Shown piece by piece: positions 53,783 through 63,406 of a stretch of DNA of 64,000 bases. Origin of the DNA: Mesorhizobium caraganae (GTDB taxonomy: Bacteria > Pseudomonadota > Alphaproteobacteria > Rhizobiales > Rhizobiaceae); NCBI RefSeq assembly GCF_016836705.1, contig NZ_JAFCGY010000001.1:1488001-1552000 (forward strand), in the 5' to 3' direction. The notes below the pieces were generated by a model. The model searched no databases. It had not been told where the DNA came from and saw nothing but the letters and a program-made list of their open reading frames with translations. Made by a program: the position numbers and the translations under genes. Position 1 is the first letter of the stretch. Every line of letters starts with the position of its first letter.

Positions 53783-55280
53783 TAAAGCGGCCCCGCGCCT
53801 GACGCTGTCCGGCGTCTCCAAAAGCTTTCCCGGTGTGCGCGCGCTGCACAATGTCAGCCTGTCGCTTTACCCCGGCCAAGTGACCGCGCTGATCGGCGAA
53901 AACGGCGCCGGCAAGTCGACGCTGGTCAAGATCATGACCGGCATCTACCAGCCCGACACCGGCACGATCAGCATTGACGGCCAGGCTGTCACTTTGCCCA
54001 GCGCGCATGCCGCCTTCGGCCATGGCGTCACCGCCATTCATCAGGAAACCGTGCTGTTCGACGATTTGACGGTCGCCGAAAACATCTTTCTCGGCCATGC
54101 GCCGCGCACACGGTTCGGCACCATCGACTGGCGCACCATGCGCAAGAATGCACGCGAAGTGCTCGACACCATGCATGCCGGCCATATCGACGCCGATGCG
54201 CGGCTGAAGGACCTCGGCATCGCCAACAAGCATCTCGTCGCCGTGGCGCGCGCCATGTCGATCGACGCGCAGATCGTCATCATGGACGAGCCGACTGCGG
54301 CGCTCTCGATGAAGGAGATCGAGGAGCTTTTCCTGCTGATCGAATTCCTCAAGGAGGAAGGCAAGGCGATCCTGTTCATCAGCCACAAGTTCGACGAGAT
54401 ATATCGCATTGCCGACCGCTACACGGTGTTCCGCGATGGCGAGATGGTCGGCGAAGGGCTGATCAAGAATGCCGGCCAGAGCCAGATCGTGCGCATGATG
54501 GTCGGCCGCTCCGTCGATCACATCTTTCCGCAGCGCAAGGCCGAGATCGGCGCGCCGGTGCTGTCGGTCTCCGGCCTGTCGCACCCGACCGAATTCAACG
54601 ATATCGGCTTCGAGCTGCACAGAGGCGAAATCCTCGGCTTCTATGGCCTTGTCGGCGCCGGACGCAGCGAGGTGATGCAGGCGATCTCGGGCATAACCCG
54701 CATATCCGGCGGCACTATCACGCTGGAAGGCAAGACGATCACACCGAAATCGGCGGCGGATTCGATCGAGGCCGGCATCGTCTACGTGCCGGAAGAGCGC
54801 GGCAAGCAGGGCGTGGTGATCGGCCTGCCGATCTTCCAGAATGTCTCGCTGCCTTCGCTCAAGCGAACATCCAAATCCGGCCTGCTGCGGCTGGCGGAAG
54901 AATTTTCGCTCGCCCGCTCCTACACCGAGCGGCTGGACCTGCGCGCCTCCTCACTCAGCCAGGATGTCGGCACGCTGTCGGGCGGCAACCAGCAGAAGAT
55001 CGTCATTGCCAAATGGCTGGCGACCGCGCCCAAGGTGATCATCCTGGACGAGCCGACCAAGGGCATCGATATCGGCTCCAAGGCCGCCGTGCACGGTTTC
55101 ATGGCCGAGCTCGTGGCCCAGGGCCTGTCGGTGATCATGGTGTCGTCGGAACTGCCCGAAATACTCGGCATGTCCGACCGCGTCGTCGTCATGCGCGAAG
55201 GCCTGGTTGCGGCGGTCTACGACAACAAGGGGCTGGACGCCGAAACGCTGGTCAGGACGGCAGCGGGGATCGCGGCATGA
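53730..55280 (+). CDS. rhaT: Rhamnose ABC transporter ATP-binding protein RhaT
   Basis: 516 residues from the ATG at 53730. Two ABC domains as in sugar importers: first GENGAGKST (Walker A), LGIANKHLVAVARAM and IVIMDEPTAAL, then a degenerate second with LVGAGRSEVMQ in place of Walker A but LSGGNQQKIVIAKWL and IILDEPTKGID intact. Residues about 1-20 (DPAHIVRDPPHKGEGKAA) come from the palindromic repeat. The true fold starts near APRLTLSGVSK. The start is therefore less certain than the rest. The stop overlaps rhaP. Confidence 0.92.
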   Translation: MLVDPAHIVRDPPHKGEGKAAPRLTLSGVSKSFPGVRALHNVSLSLYPGQVTALIGENGAGKSTLVKIMTGIYQPDTGTISIDGQAVTLPSAHAAFGHGVTAIHQETVLFDDLTVAENIFLGHAPRTRFGTIDWRTMRKNAREVLDTMHAGHIDADARLKDLGIANKHLVAVARAMSIDAQIVIMDEPTAALSMKEIEELFLLIEFLKEEGKAILFISHKFDEIYRIADRYTVFRDGEMVGEGLIKNAGQSQIVRMMVGRSVDHIFPQRKAEIGAPVLSVSGLSHPTEFNDIGFELHRGEILGFYGLVGAGRSEVMQAISGITRISGGTITLEGKTITPKSAADSIEAGIVYVPEERGKQGVVIGLPIFQNVSLPSLKRTSKSGLLRLAEEFSLARSYTERLDLRASSLSQDVGTLSGGNQQKIVIAKWLATAPKVIILDEPTKGIDIGSKAAVHGFMAELVAQGLSVIMVSSELPEILGMSDRVVVMREGLVAAVYDNKGLDAETLVRTAAGIAA

Positions 55281-56254
55281 AGGCTCTCCTGAAATATCGC
55301 GAGATCTGGCTGGCGGCAGCCATCGTCGTTTTGATCGGCCTGATCTCGACACGCTTCCCGGCCTTTGCCGACCCCGGCAATCTCGGCCAGGTGTTCAACG
55401 ACACCTCGATCCTGATGATCCTGGCGCTGGGACAGATGGTTGTCATCCTGACGCGGTCGATCGACCTGTCGATGGCCTCCAACCTGTGCTTCACCGGCAT
55501 GGTGGTGGCGATGCTGAACGCAGCGCATCCGGCGATCCCGATCCCACTGCTGATCGTGACAGCGCTCGCCGTCGGGCTGGTGCTTGGCGCCATCAACGGC
55601 CTGCTGGTGTGGCGGCTGAACATCCCTTCGATCGTGGTGACATTGGGCACGCTCACCATCTATCGTGGCGCCACTTTCGTCCTGTCCGGTGGCGCCTGGG
55701 TCAATGCCGACAAGATGAGCCCTGACTTCATCGGCTTCCAACGGGCGGCCTTCCTTGGCATTCCGGTTCTGTCCTGGATCGCCATCCTGGTCATCGCACT
55801 GTTCTTCATCCTGATGACGCGCACCGCGCTCGGCCGCTCGATCTACGCCATCGGCGTCAACCCGACGGCGTCAGTCTATGCCGGCATTGATGTCGGTCGC
55901 ACCAAATTCATCGTCTTCTGCATTTCCGGCATGATCGGGGGCCTCGCCGGCTATCTCTGGATCTCGCGCTATGTCATCGCCTCGGTCGAGGTCGCCAATG
56001 GCTATGAGCTCAACATCATCGCCGCCTGCGTCATCGGCGGCATCTCGATCGCCGGGGGCATCGGCTCGGTCGGCGGCGCGGTGCTTGGCGCGCTCTTCCT
56101 CGGCATCATCTCCAACGCGTTGCCGGTCATCAACATCTCGCCCTTCTGGCAAATGGCGATTTCGGGCAGCGCCATCATCCTGGCCGTCGTGCTCAACGCG
56201 CGCGGCGAACGCCGGCAGGGCCGTATCATCCTGCGGAAAGCGGAGGCGGCATGA
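55277..56254 (+). CDS. rhaP: Rhamnose ABC transporter permease RhaP
   Basis: 325 residues. The ATG overlaps the rhaT TGA (ATGA). The longer frame upstream is inside rhaT. About nine hydrophobic helices. LGQMVVILTRSIDLSMASNLCFTGMVVAML and GAINGLLVWRLNIPSIVVTLGTLTIYRG are the conserved AraH/RbsC-family stretches, with the NGLLVxxxxxPSIVVTLGT cytoplasmic loop. Pairs with RhaQ in the inner membrane. The stop overlaps rhaQ by four bases. Confidence 0.92.
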   Translation: MKALLKYREIWLAAAIVVLIGLISTRFPAFADPGNLGQVFNDTSILMILALGQMVVILTRSIDLSMASNLCFTGMVVAMLNAAHPAIPIPLLIVTALAVGLVLGAINGLLVWRLNIPSIVVTLGTLTIYRGATFVLSGGAWVNADKMSPDFIGFQRAAFLGIPVLSWIAILVIALFFILMTRTALGRSIYAIGVNPTASVYAGIDVGRTKFIVFCISGMIGGLAGYLWISRYVIASVEVANGYELNIIAACVIGGISIAGGIGSVGGAVLGALFLGIISNALPVINISPFWQMAISGSAIILAVVLNARGERRQGRIILRKAEAA

Positions 56255-57246
56255 GCGACGTCCCTGCCCCGCGCCACATTCCCGACCGGCTCGACAAGCC
56301 GCTCTCCTCGGCGATCTTTTCCTGGGAGGCGCTGCTGGTGGTGGTGGCGGTCGCCATCTTTGCCATCAACAGTTTCGCCTCGCCCTATTTCCTCGACGCC
56401 TATTCGCTTTCGGACCTGACCTTCAATTTCACCGAGAAGGGCCTGATCGCCTTCGCCATGGCGCTGCTGATTATTTCGGGCGAGATCGACCTTTCGGTCG
56501 CCGCTATCATCGCGCTCGCGTCGACCATGATGGGCATGGCGGTGCAGGCCGGTGCGGATACACCTGTGCTGGTGCTGATCGGCATCGTCGTCGGGCTCGG
56601 CTGCGGCGCCTTCAACGGGCTACTGGTGACCCGACTTGGTCTGCCATCCATCGTTGTCACCATCGGCACGATGAGCCTGTTTCGCGGCATCGCCTTCATC
56701 ATCCTCGGCGACCAGGCCTACAAGGGCTACCCCGAGAGCTTCGCTTTCTTCGGCCAGGGTTACGTCTGGTGGGTGGTGTCGTTCGAGCTGGTGCTCTTCC
56801 TCATAGCGGCAGTCGTCTACTGGTTCCTGCTGCATCGCACGAGTTTCGGCCGCCGCGTCTTCGCCATCGGTAACAATCCGGTCGCCGCACAGTTTTCCGG
56901 CGTACGCGTCGGCCGTATCAAATTCATCCTGTTTTGCCTGACTGGGCTGATGGCGGGCATCGCCTCGGTGCTGATCACCTCGCGTCTCGGCTCGACGCGG
57001 CCGTCGATCGCGCAGGGGTATGAGCTCGAAGTCATCACCATGGTGGTGCTCGGCGGCGTCAGCATTCTGGGCGGCTCCGGCAGCATTTTGGGCGTCGTGC
57101 TCGCGGCCTTCATCATGGGCCTGGTGACCTTCGGCCTCGGCCTGCTCAACGTGCCCGGCATCGTCATGTCGATCTTCATCGGCCTGCTGCTGATTGTCGT
57201 CATCGCGCTGCCGATCGTCTGGCGGCGGCTGCGTGGTGTCAGCTGA
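56251..57246 (+). CDS. rhaQ: Rhamnose ABC transporter permease RhaQ
   Basis: 331 residues overlapping rhaP by four bases. Same family as Rha[54 protein letters not shown] and [14 protein letters not shown]. The second helix-rich permease is typical of rhamnose and AI-2 importers, which use two different permeases. Its TGA shares a base with the rhaU ATG. Confidence 0.92.
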   Translation: MSDVPAPRHIPDRLDKPLSSAIFSWEALLVVVAVAIFAINSFASPYFLDAYSLSDLTFNFTEKGLIAFAMALLIISGEIDLSVAAIIALASTMMGMAVQAGADTPVLVLIGIVVGLGCGAFNGLLVTRLGLPSIVVTIGTMSLFRGIAFIILGDQAYKGYPESFAFFGQGYVWWVVSFELVLFLIAAVVYWFLLHRTSFGRRVFAIGNNPVAAQFSGVRVGRIKFILFCLTGLMAGIASVLITSRLGSTRPSIAQGYELEVITMVVLGGVSILGGSGSILGVVLAAFIMGLVTFGLGLLNVPGIVMSIFIGLLLIVVIALPIVWRRLRGVS

Positions 57247-57563
57247 TGGCCGAGAAATACGCCTTCAAGATGCAGCTCAAGCCCGGCATGAAGGCCGAGT
57301 ACAAAAAGCGCCACGACGAGATCTGGCCGGCACTGGTGGCGCTGCTGCAACAGGCCGGGGTTTCCGACTATTCGATCCATCTCGACGATGAGACCAACAT
57401 CCTGATCGACGTGCTGTGGCGGCGCGACGATCATAGCATGGCCGACCTGCCGAAACATCCGGTGATGCAGCGCTGGTGGGCGCATATGGCCGACATCATG
57501 GAGACCAGACCCGAAAACGAGCCGGTGGCCGTACCGCTGGAAACAATGTTCCATATGGCATGA
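57246..57563 (+). CDS. rhaU: L-rhamnose mutarotase RhaU
   Basis: 105 residues, the size of the RhaM/RhaU family. [27 protein letters not shown] carries the conserved His and Glu region. [21 protein letters not shown] and [15 protein letters not shown] (Trp-Trp and His) match the dimeric ferredoxin-like mutarotase. It interconverts the anomers of L-rhamnose before phosphorylation or isomerisation. It overlaps rhaQ by one base and rhaK by four. Confidence 0.93.
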   Translation: MAEKYAFKMQLKPGMKAEYKKRHDEIWPALVALLQQAGVSDYSIHLDDETNILIDVLWRRDDHSMADLPKHPVMQRWWAHMADIMETRPENEPVAVPLETMFHMA

Positions 57564-58936
57564 GTGGGCTGCGCCATATCGCCGTCATCGACATCGGCAA
57601 GACCAACGCCAAGGTGGCGCTGGTCGATCTCGTCACGCTGAGCGAGGTGGCTTTGCGCCGGATGGCCAATGCGCCGCTGCGGCAGCCGCCCTACCCGCAT
57701 CACGATGTCGAGGCGCTGTGGACGTTCATCCTCAACAGCCTGGCCAGCCTCAACCGCGAACAGCGCATCGACGCCATTTCGATCACCACCCATGGCGCAA
57801 CAGGTGTGCTGGTCGACGCTTCTGGTGAACTGGTGCTGCCGGTGCTCGACTACGAGTTCGACGGACCCGACAGGCTGGCGGCGGAGTATGACGCGATCCG
57901 TCCGCCCTTCACTGAAACCGGCACGCCGCGCCTGCCGCTCGGCCTCAATCTCGGCGCGCAATTCTTCTGGCAGCAAAAGCGTTTTCCCGCCGAATTCGCC
58001 AAGGCCGCCGCGATGCTGATGTACCCGCAATACTGGGCGCTGCGCCTGACCGGCGTCGCCGCCAATGAGGTGACCTCGCTCGGCTGCCACACCGATCTGT
58101 GGGACCCGCGGACAGCCGATTTTTCGTCGCTGGTCGACTGCCTGAAATGGCGCAGCCTGATGGCGCCGGTGCGGCCGGCCAGGGATTGGCTCGGCCCGAT
58201 CCTGCCGGCGCTTGCCGCGCGAACCGGGCTTGATCCGCAGACGCCAGTCTTCTGCGGCTTGCACGATTCCAATGCCTCGCTGCTGCCGCATCTCCTGTCC
58301 GACGCGCCGCCCTTCTCGGTGGTCTCGACCGGGACCTGGGTGGTGTCGATGGCCGTCGGCGGCAAAGAGATTGCACTCGATGCGGCGCGCGATACGCTGG
58401 TCAATGTCAGTGCGCTCGGTGCTCCCGTACCCTCGGCGAGGTTCATGGGTGGTCGTGAGTTTTCCCTGCTGACCAAGGACAAACCGCAGGATTGCAGCGG
58501 CAGCGATGTGCTGGCCGTTCTGACAAGAAAAATGCTGCTTTTGCCCTCGACACAGCAGGGATCAGGGCCGTTCCCGCACCATGCCGCGGCATGGCTCGAT
58601 GCCGACGACATCAGCAAGGGCGAGCGCTTCGCCGCCATCTCGTTCTATCTGGCGCTGATGACGGCGACCTGCCTCGAGTTGATCGGCGCCGATGGCCCGA
58701 CCACCGTGGAAGGACCCTTTGCCCACAACCGCCTCTTTGTCGGCATGCTGGCCGCGGCGACCGCGCGCACCGTCATCGCCTCCGAGGCGGCCACCGGCAC
58801 CAGCATCGGCGCGGCACTGCTGGCAACGGACCAGGTAACAGCGCACGGCAAGGGCGAGAGAATAGAGCCGCAGACCGACCCGGTCTGGCCAGACTATGTC
58901 AGCGCGTGGCGCGCGGCTGTACGAGCGCAGGGCTGA
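57560..58936 (+). CDS. rhaK: Rhamnulokinase-type sugar kinase RhaK
   Basis: 458 residues from the ATG overlapping the rhaU stop (ATGA). The longer frame lies in rhaU. FGGY-family kinase: [16 protein letters not shown] (phosphate 1 loop), [24 protein letters not shown] (the phosphate 2/adenosine region) and [20 protein letters not shown] near the end. In Rhizobium leguminosarum RhaK is needed both for the catabolic kinase activity and for transport by the RhaSTPQ importer. Last gene of the rhaRSTPQUK order. Ends with zero bases to the convergent racemase gene. Confidence 0.92.
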   Translation: MSGLRHIAVIDIGKTNAKVALVDLVTLSEVALRRMANAPLRQPPYPHHDVEALWTFILNSLASLNREQRIDAISITTHGATGVLVDASGELVLPVLDYEFDGPDRLAAEYDAIRPPFTETGTPRLPLGLNLGAQFFWQQKRFPAEFAKAAAMLMYPQYWALRLTGVAANEVTSLGCHTDLWDPRTADFSSLVDCLKWRSLMAPVRPARDWLGPILPALAARTGLDPQTPVFCGLHDSNASLLPHLLSDAPPFSVVSTGTWVVSMAVGGKEIALDAARDTLVNVSALGAPVPSARFMGGREFSLLTKDKPQDCSGSDVLAVLTRKMLLLPSTQQGSGPFPHHAAAWLDADDISKGERFAAISFYLALMTATCLELIGADGPTTVEGPFAHNRLFVGMLAAATARTVIASEAATGTSIGAALLATDQVTAHGKGERIEPQTDPVWPDYVSAWRAAVRAQG

Positions 58937-60763
58937 TCACAAAATCCGCTTGCCGAAGGCCGACATAACGAAGTTGACCACGTCTGTGCCGATCCTTGGC
59001 TCAAGATCGGCGGTCAGGCCCGAGACATCCATCGACAGCAGGCCGCCGGAGAGCGAGATCGCTTCCATCGCCTGATGCGTTTCGCGCACCGTCAGTCCGC
59101 CGGAGCCTGCTGCCCAGCCGGCGAATTCGGTGACTGTGGGCGAGTAGCTGACGTGAAAGCCTTGCGTTCCCGAGGTGGCGATGCGGATCGCCTCATGCAT
59201 CAGGTCGCGCATGCCCATGGCGTCGATGTCGGTCATGGTGAAGGCCGAGACACGCGAATCCTTCAGCACCCGCGCTTCGGCCGGATCGGCGTGGCGCAGG
59301 CCGATGATGACGACATTTTCCGGCGACAGCTGTGGCTGCAGCGCACCAGTCTTGTGATCGAGACCAAGTGTGCGCGCCAGCACCGAGGCTTCCGGCATGG
59401 CAGGGGCGTCTTCGTCCTCGGGCATCAGCGCGGCGATGGAATCGATCCAGATCAGGCCGAAGGAATGCGTCGCGCGCGCCGTCGCGGTCAGTGCCTTGTG
59501 GGCGATACGGCGGTCGGCGCCGGCAGCGAGCCGGATCAAGCCCGATGGCGGGCGCTCGACATCGGCGAGTTCCACCACATCGAAGTTCATCGCCTCCAGC
59601 CGCGCGCCGGTTCCCTCTCGCGCAAGGATGCCGGCGGCTTCTTGTTCGGCCGAGATCGACACCATCTTGCGGCCGGAAAAGTCGGCGACATCGTGCATCG
59701 GCGCCTTCTCGACATATTCCGAGGTCATCGCCAAAAGCATGGCGCCATAGTTCATGCGGAAGGCGACGCGGTCACCGACGGCGGGGCGCGGATCGGCGTC
59801 CTGCACGTCGAGCAGCAGATGGTCGCTGGAGGCGCCGAGTACGCGTATGCCCTTGGCGATCGGCGTCAGCCCTTCGACCAGCACGTCCTCGCGGCCGATA
59901 TTGGCGATGGCGCGCAGCCGGTCGCCTTCGTCGGCGAAGACCGGCTGATTGCCGAAAGCGTCGTAGCCGGATTCACCGATCGGCCGCGACGGCTTGAGCT
60001 TGACCTCGATGATATCGCTGGTCAGCCGGCAGGCATCGGGCTCAAGTTCCGGCCACGGAACATCGCGGAAGGTTTCGATGCCGCCTTGCAGGATCGCCTC
60101 GCCGACCCTGAGATTGTTGATGCCGGCCGGCAACTTGCCTTCAAGCAGCAGCGTCAGCGACGACGAGGCGCCGCCGGAAATGAAGTCGAGGCTTTTGCCG
60201 GACAGGCGCTCGGTCTTGTAGGCATGGGCGACGAGCTGGCCGAGATTTTCCGGCGTCGGCATGATGGCGCCGAAGCAGCCGAGATTGGTGCCGATGCCGG
60301 CAATGCGCACGCCCCTGAACGCCAGGATTTGCTCGACGGTCGGGATCAGGTCGCTCGGCCAGATACCCTCTCGGAGGTCGCCCAGATCGATCATCAGCAT
60401 GATGTCGTGGATGCGGCCCATGCGCTCGGCGATGCGCGATATCTCGCGGATCGTGGTCAGCTCCGACTGCAGGCTGATGTCGACGGTGCGCACCACTTCT
60501 TCGACGCGCGCCATCGGTGGACTGCGCAGCAGCATGATCGGCGCGCTGATGCCGCTGTCACGTAGCCGGCGGATGTTTTCAAAGCGAGATTCGGCGATGC
60601 CGGCAACACCGCCGCGCAGCATGGCGCGCGCCACTTGCGGCATGCCGCACGTGCCCTTGGTGACGCCGAAGACCTTGATGCCCGACAGCGCGCAGCGTTC
60701 GACGATGGTGCGCGCATTGCGCTCGATGCGGCCAAGGTCGATGGCGACTTGCGGTCCCGACAT
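58937..60763 (-). CDS. Amino-acid racemase (PLP, ornithine/alanine type) fused to a degenerate arginase-fold domain
   Basis: 608 residues. Residues 1-365 form an alanine-racemase-like PLP enzyme of the ornithine racemase type: FGVTKGTCGMPQVARAML supplies the PLP Lys, then MLMIDLGDLREGIWP and FISGGASSSLTLLLEGKLP. Residues about 385-608 fit the arginase/agmatinase fold (WIDS near FGLIWIDSIAALMP, VIIGLRHADPAEARVL, TMTDIDAMGM, GGLTVRETHQAMEAISL), but the DAHxD and SxDxDxxDP metal motifs have become DSIAAL and SYSPTVTEF. The second half is probably not a metal hydrolase. Starts 2 bp after the dehydrogenase stop. Substrate inferred only. Confidence 0.75.
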   Translation of the reverse strand: MSGPQVAIDLGRIERNARTIVERCALSGIKVFGVTKGTCGMPQVARAMLRGGVAGIAESRFENIRRLRDSGISAPIMLLRSPPMARVEEVVRTVDISLQSELTTIREISRIAERMGRIHDIMLMIDLGDLREGIWPSDLIPTVEQILAFRGVRIAGIGTNLGCFGAIMPTPENLGQLVAHAYKTERLSGKSLDFISGGASSSLTLLLEGKLPAGINNLRVGEAILQGGIETFRDVPWPELEPDACRLTSDIIEVKLKPSRPIGESGYDAFGNQPVFADEGDRLRAIANIGREDVLVEGLTPIAKGIRVLGASSDHLLLDVQDADPRPAVGDRVAFRMNYGAMLLAMTSEYVEKAPMHDVADFSGRKMVSISAEQEAAGILAREGTGARLEAMNFDVVELADVERPPSGLIRLAAGADRRIAHKALTATARATHSFGLIWIDSIAALMPEDEDAPAMPEASVLARTLGLDHKTGALQPQLSPENVVIIGLRHADPAEARVLKDSRVSAFTMTDIDAMGMRDLMHEAIRIATSGTQGFHVSYSPTVTEFAGWAAGSGGLTVRETHQAMEAISLSGGLLSMDVSGLTADLEPRIGTDVVNFVMSAFGKRIL

Positions 60764-60765
60764 AC

Positions 60766-62016
60766 CTAGCCTCCGTAGACCAGACCTTGCGGGTCGATCT
60801 CCGGCTTGCGGCCGGCGATGAGGTCGGCCAGGAATTTGCCGGAGCCGCAGGCCATGGTCCAGCCGACATGACCGTGGCCGGTGTCGAGATAGAGGTTTTT
60901 GTAGCGCGCCGGACCGATGACCGGCACGGAGTTCGGCGTCATTGGCCGCAGACCCGCCCAGAGCACCGCCTTTTTCTCGTCGAAGGCGCCGGGGAACAGG
61001 TCCTTGCCGGTCCGGAACATGGCGGCGAAGTCACTTGGACGATGGGTGCGGTCGAAGCCGGTGAATTCGGCGGTCGAAGCGAGCCGCAAGCGGTTGCCCA
61101 GCCTGGAATAGGCGATCAACTGGTCCTCGTCGGCGCCGCCCATGGTCGGGCCCTTGCTCTCATCCTCCAGCGGAATGGTCGCGGTGTACCCTTTCACCGG
61201 ATAGACCGGCAGGTCGATGCCGTAACGGCGGCCGAGCAGCCCGCTTTCCGGCCCCATCGAGATGACCACCGCATTGCCTGCGATGGGACCGGCCGAGGTC
61301 ATCACTGCACGTACGCGGTCGCCTTCGATATCGAGGCCCTCGACCGTGGTGTCGAACAGGAATTTGACGCCAAGCTTTTCGCGCGCATAGGTGGCGAGAT
61401 TGTCGACGAACAGTCTGGAATCGCCCGTCTGGTCGATTGGCGAATAGACACCGCCGGCGATCTTTTCCTTCACGCCGGCAAGGCCCGGCTCCAGCTCGAT
61501 CAGCCGGTCGCGGCCGACGATCTCGATCGGCAGGCCGTGCTCGGCCAGATAGCGATAATTGTCGGTGCCGGTGTCGAGGCTGTGCTGCGAGCGAAAGAAA
61601 TAGAGGATGCCCTTCTTGCGCTCGTCATAGTGAATGCCGGTGTCGGCCGAGATGGCGTTGATGCAGTCGCGCGAATAGAGCGCCAGCCGCAACTTGACGC
61701 GGCTGTTAGCGCGCAGGCGGGTGACCGTGCATTGGCGCAGGAAGCGCAGGCTCCATGCGAGGAAATAGGGATCGAAGCGCAGCCTGACCTTGATGCCGAG
61801 ATCATGGTTCCAGAGCGCGCGCAAAAACGTCTTGAGCGCCGCCGGCGAGGCCCAGGCGGTGGCGTCGCCGGGCGAGACCAGGCCGGCATTGGACTGGCTG
61901 GTGCCGCGCGCCGGCGCCGGATGCCGCTCGACCACGGTGACCTCGTGGCCGTCGGCGGCCAGATAATAGGCGGCCGCCGTACCGACAACGCCGGCCCCGA
62001 GCACCGTTATCCTCAT
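60766..62016 (-). CDS. D-amino-acid dehydrogenase (DadA-like FAD enzyme)
   Basis: 416 residues from the ATG at 62016, with GGGGGGTGG before it. The TTG four codons earlier was dropped. VLGAGVVGTAAAYYLAADGHEVTVVE is the FAD-binding GxGxxG start. SNAGLVSPGDATAWASP, YPVKGYTATIPLE, GMPT-like AGLRPMTPNSVPVIGPA and DTGHGHVGWTMACGSGKFLADLIAG match D-amino-acid dehydrogenases. It oxidises D-amino acids to 2-oxo acids at the membrane. With the racemase next door it would allow L-amino acids to be used via D-forms, or the reverse. That is inference. Confidence 0.87.
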   Translation of the reverse strand: MRITVLGAGVVGTAAAYYLAADGHEVTVVERHPAPARGTSQSNAGLVSPGDATAWASPAALKTFLRALWNHDLGIKVRLRFDPYFLAWSLRFLRQCTVTRLRANSRVKLRLALYSRDCINAISADTGIHYDERKKGILYFFRSQHSLDTGTDNYRYLAEHGLPIEIVGRDRLIELEPGLAGVKEKIAGGVYSPIDQTGDSRLFVDNLATYAREKLGVKFLFDTTVEGLDIEGDRVRAVMTSAGPIAGNAVVISMGPESGLLGRRYGIDLPVYPVKGYTATIPLEDESKGPTMGGADEDQLIAYSRLGNRLRLASTAEFTGFDRTHRPSDFAAMFRTGKDLFPGAFDEKKAVLWAGLRPMTPNSVPVIGPARYKNLYLDTGHGHVGWTMACGSGKFLADLIAGRKPEIDPQGLVYGG

Positions 62017-62131
62017 GCCACCCCCCAAAGCTCTTCGCGGCGCAGCGCCTCCACGCTTTGCTTGCGAATGCCTTCAATAGCGCTTCGCCGCGCGCCTTGC
62101 GAGCCCTTGGGGGCGTTGGGAGCCTCTCGGC

Positions 62132-63127
62132 TCAGCCCCGGGCTGAGTTCTTGCCGGTCAGGATACGCTCCCAGGCGAGCGCGTCGGCAACGATCTGGTC
62201 GAGATCGTCGCGTTGCGGGGCCCAGCCGAGTTCGGCGCGGGCAAGATCCGAATTGGCGACCACGGCGGCGGCGTCGCCCGGACGGCGGTCGCCCATCTTG
62301 ACCTCAAAATCCCGGCCGAAGGCGCGGCGCACGCTGTCGATGACCTCGAGCACTGAATAGCCATGGCTGTAGCCGCAATTGGCGACGAGGCTCTGCCCCC
62401 CGGCGCGCAGCCGCTCCAGCGCCAGGCGATGCGCCGCGGCCAGGTCGCTGACATGGATGTAGTCGCGCATGCAGGTGCCGTCCGGCGTTGGATAGTCGGT
62501 GCCGAATACCTGCATGAAGGGACGCTTGCCGAGCGCGGTCTCACAGGCGACCTTGATCAGATGAGTGGCGCCCGGGGTCGACTGGCCAGTGCGGCCCCTG
62601 GGATCGGCGCCGGCGACATTGAAATAGCGCAACGCCGTGTAGCGCAAGGGATGGGCAAGCGCCGCATCGCGCAGCATCCATTCGCTCATCAGCTTGGACA
62701 GGCCGTAGGGCGATTCCGGCGCCAGGCGGGCATCCTCGCGCACCGGCTCAAGGCCGGCGCCACCATAAACGGCGGCCGTCGAAGAGAAGATGAAATGCGG
62801 AACGCCCTCACGCACCGCGGTTTCGATCAGCGTGCGGGTCTTCGAGGTGTTGTTCTCGTAATAGGCGAGCGGATCGGTAACCGATTCGGGAACCACGATC
62901 GAGCCGGCGAAATGGATGATCGCGTCGACCTTGTTATCCCGGATGATCTGGCCGACCAGTTCCCTGTCGGCGACATCGCCGACAACCAGCTTGGCCTCCG
63001 GCGCCACCGCCCATTCGAAGCCGGTGGAAAGCCGGTCGAGCACGACGACGCTTTCACCGGCATCCAGCAGTTCCCAGACCATGTGGCTGCCGATATAGCC
63101 GGCGCCGCCCGTTACCAAAACCGTCAT
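62132..63127 (-). CDS. galE: UDP-glucose 4-epimerase
   Basis: 331 residues from the ATG at 63127 with AAGAGGA upstream. The 14 extra codons were dropped. TVLVTGGAGYIGSHMV (NAD loop), DAIIHFAG, SSTAAVYG and the SPYGLSKLMSE Tyr-x-x-x-Lys pair identify the extended SDR epimerase. CMRDYIHVSDLAAAH and GYSHGYSVLEVID are family marks. It interconverts UDP-glucose and UDP-galactose for exopolysaccharide and lipopolysaccharide synthesis. Divergent from hemA with about 280 bp between. Confidence 0.93.
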   Translation of the reverse strand: MTVLVTGGAGYIGSHMVWELLDAGESVVVLDRLSTGFEWAVAPEAKLVVGDVADRELVGQIIRDNKVDAIIHFAGSIVVPESVTDPLAYYENNTSKTRTLIETAVREGVPHFIFSSTAAVYGGAGLEPVREDARLAPESPYGLSKLMSEWMLRDAALAHPLRYTALRYFNVAGADPRGRTGQSTPGATHLIKVACETALGKRPFMQVFGTDYPTPDGTCMRDYIHVSDLAAAHRLALERLRAGGQSLVANCGYSHGYSVLEVIDSVRRAFGRDFEVKMGDRRPGDAAAVVANSDLARAELGWAPQRDDLDQIVADALAWERILTGKNSARG

Positions 63128-63269
63128 CCGCGTCCTCTTTTGCTCATGATTTATCGGAAACTGTCTCAATGACCGCCTTACTGGAAAGCCTGCGGCAAGG
63201 CCATTAGAAACGCCTGAATGTTAAATCCGTAACAGTCTCACTGGCCTGTGGCATCGTACGGAAACAAAA

Positions 63270-63283
63270 TTGATCCACATCAA
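63270..63283 (+). promoter_or_regulatory. FNR/FixK-type box upstream of hemA
   Basis: TTGATCCACATCAA is a perfect TTGAT-N4-ATCAA palindrome, the anaerobox recognised by FixK/FnrN. It lies 123 bp before hemA. If centred 41.5 bp upstream of the start it would give transcription near 63318. It also lies 143 bp upstream of divergent galE. Confidence 0.85.
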
Positions 63284-63406
63284 GGGAATAGGCCACGATC
63301 TGGGATCGTTAGGAACAGGCTTGGGGCGTGGCATTTTGACCAAACAGGCCCGGTGGACGACGAATGGGCCAATGATTATGATCCCGCGCAAAACTGGGAA
63401 GGCGAT

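Noticed and set aside
59075-60565. 496-codon plus-strand frame
   Set aside because: Antisense to the racemase-arginase fusion. Composition is Arg/Asp/Gly-rich with no recognisable motif.
60787-62301. 504-codon plus-strand frame
   Set aside because: Antisense to the D-amino-acid dehydrogenase and the end of galE. No protein-like pattern.
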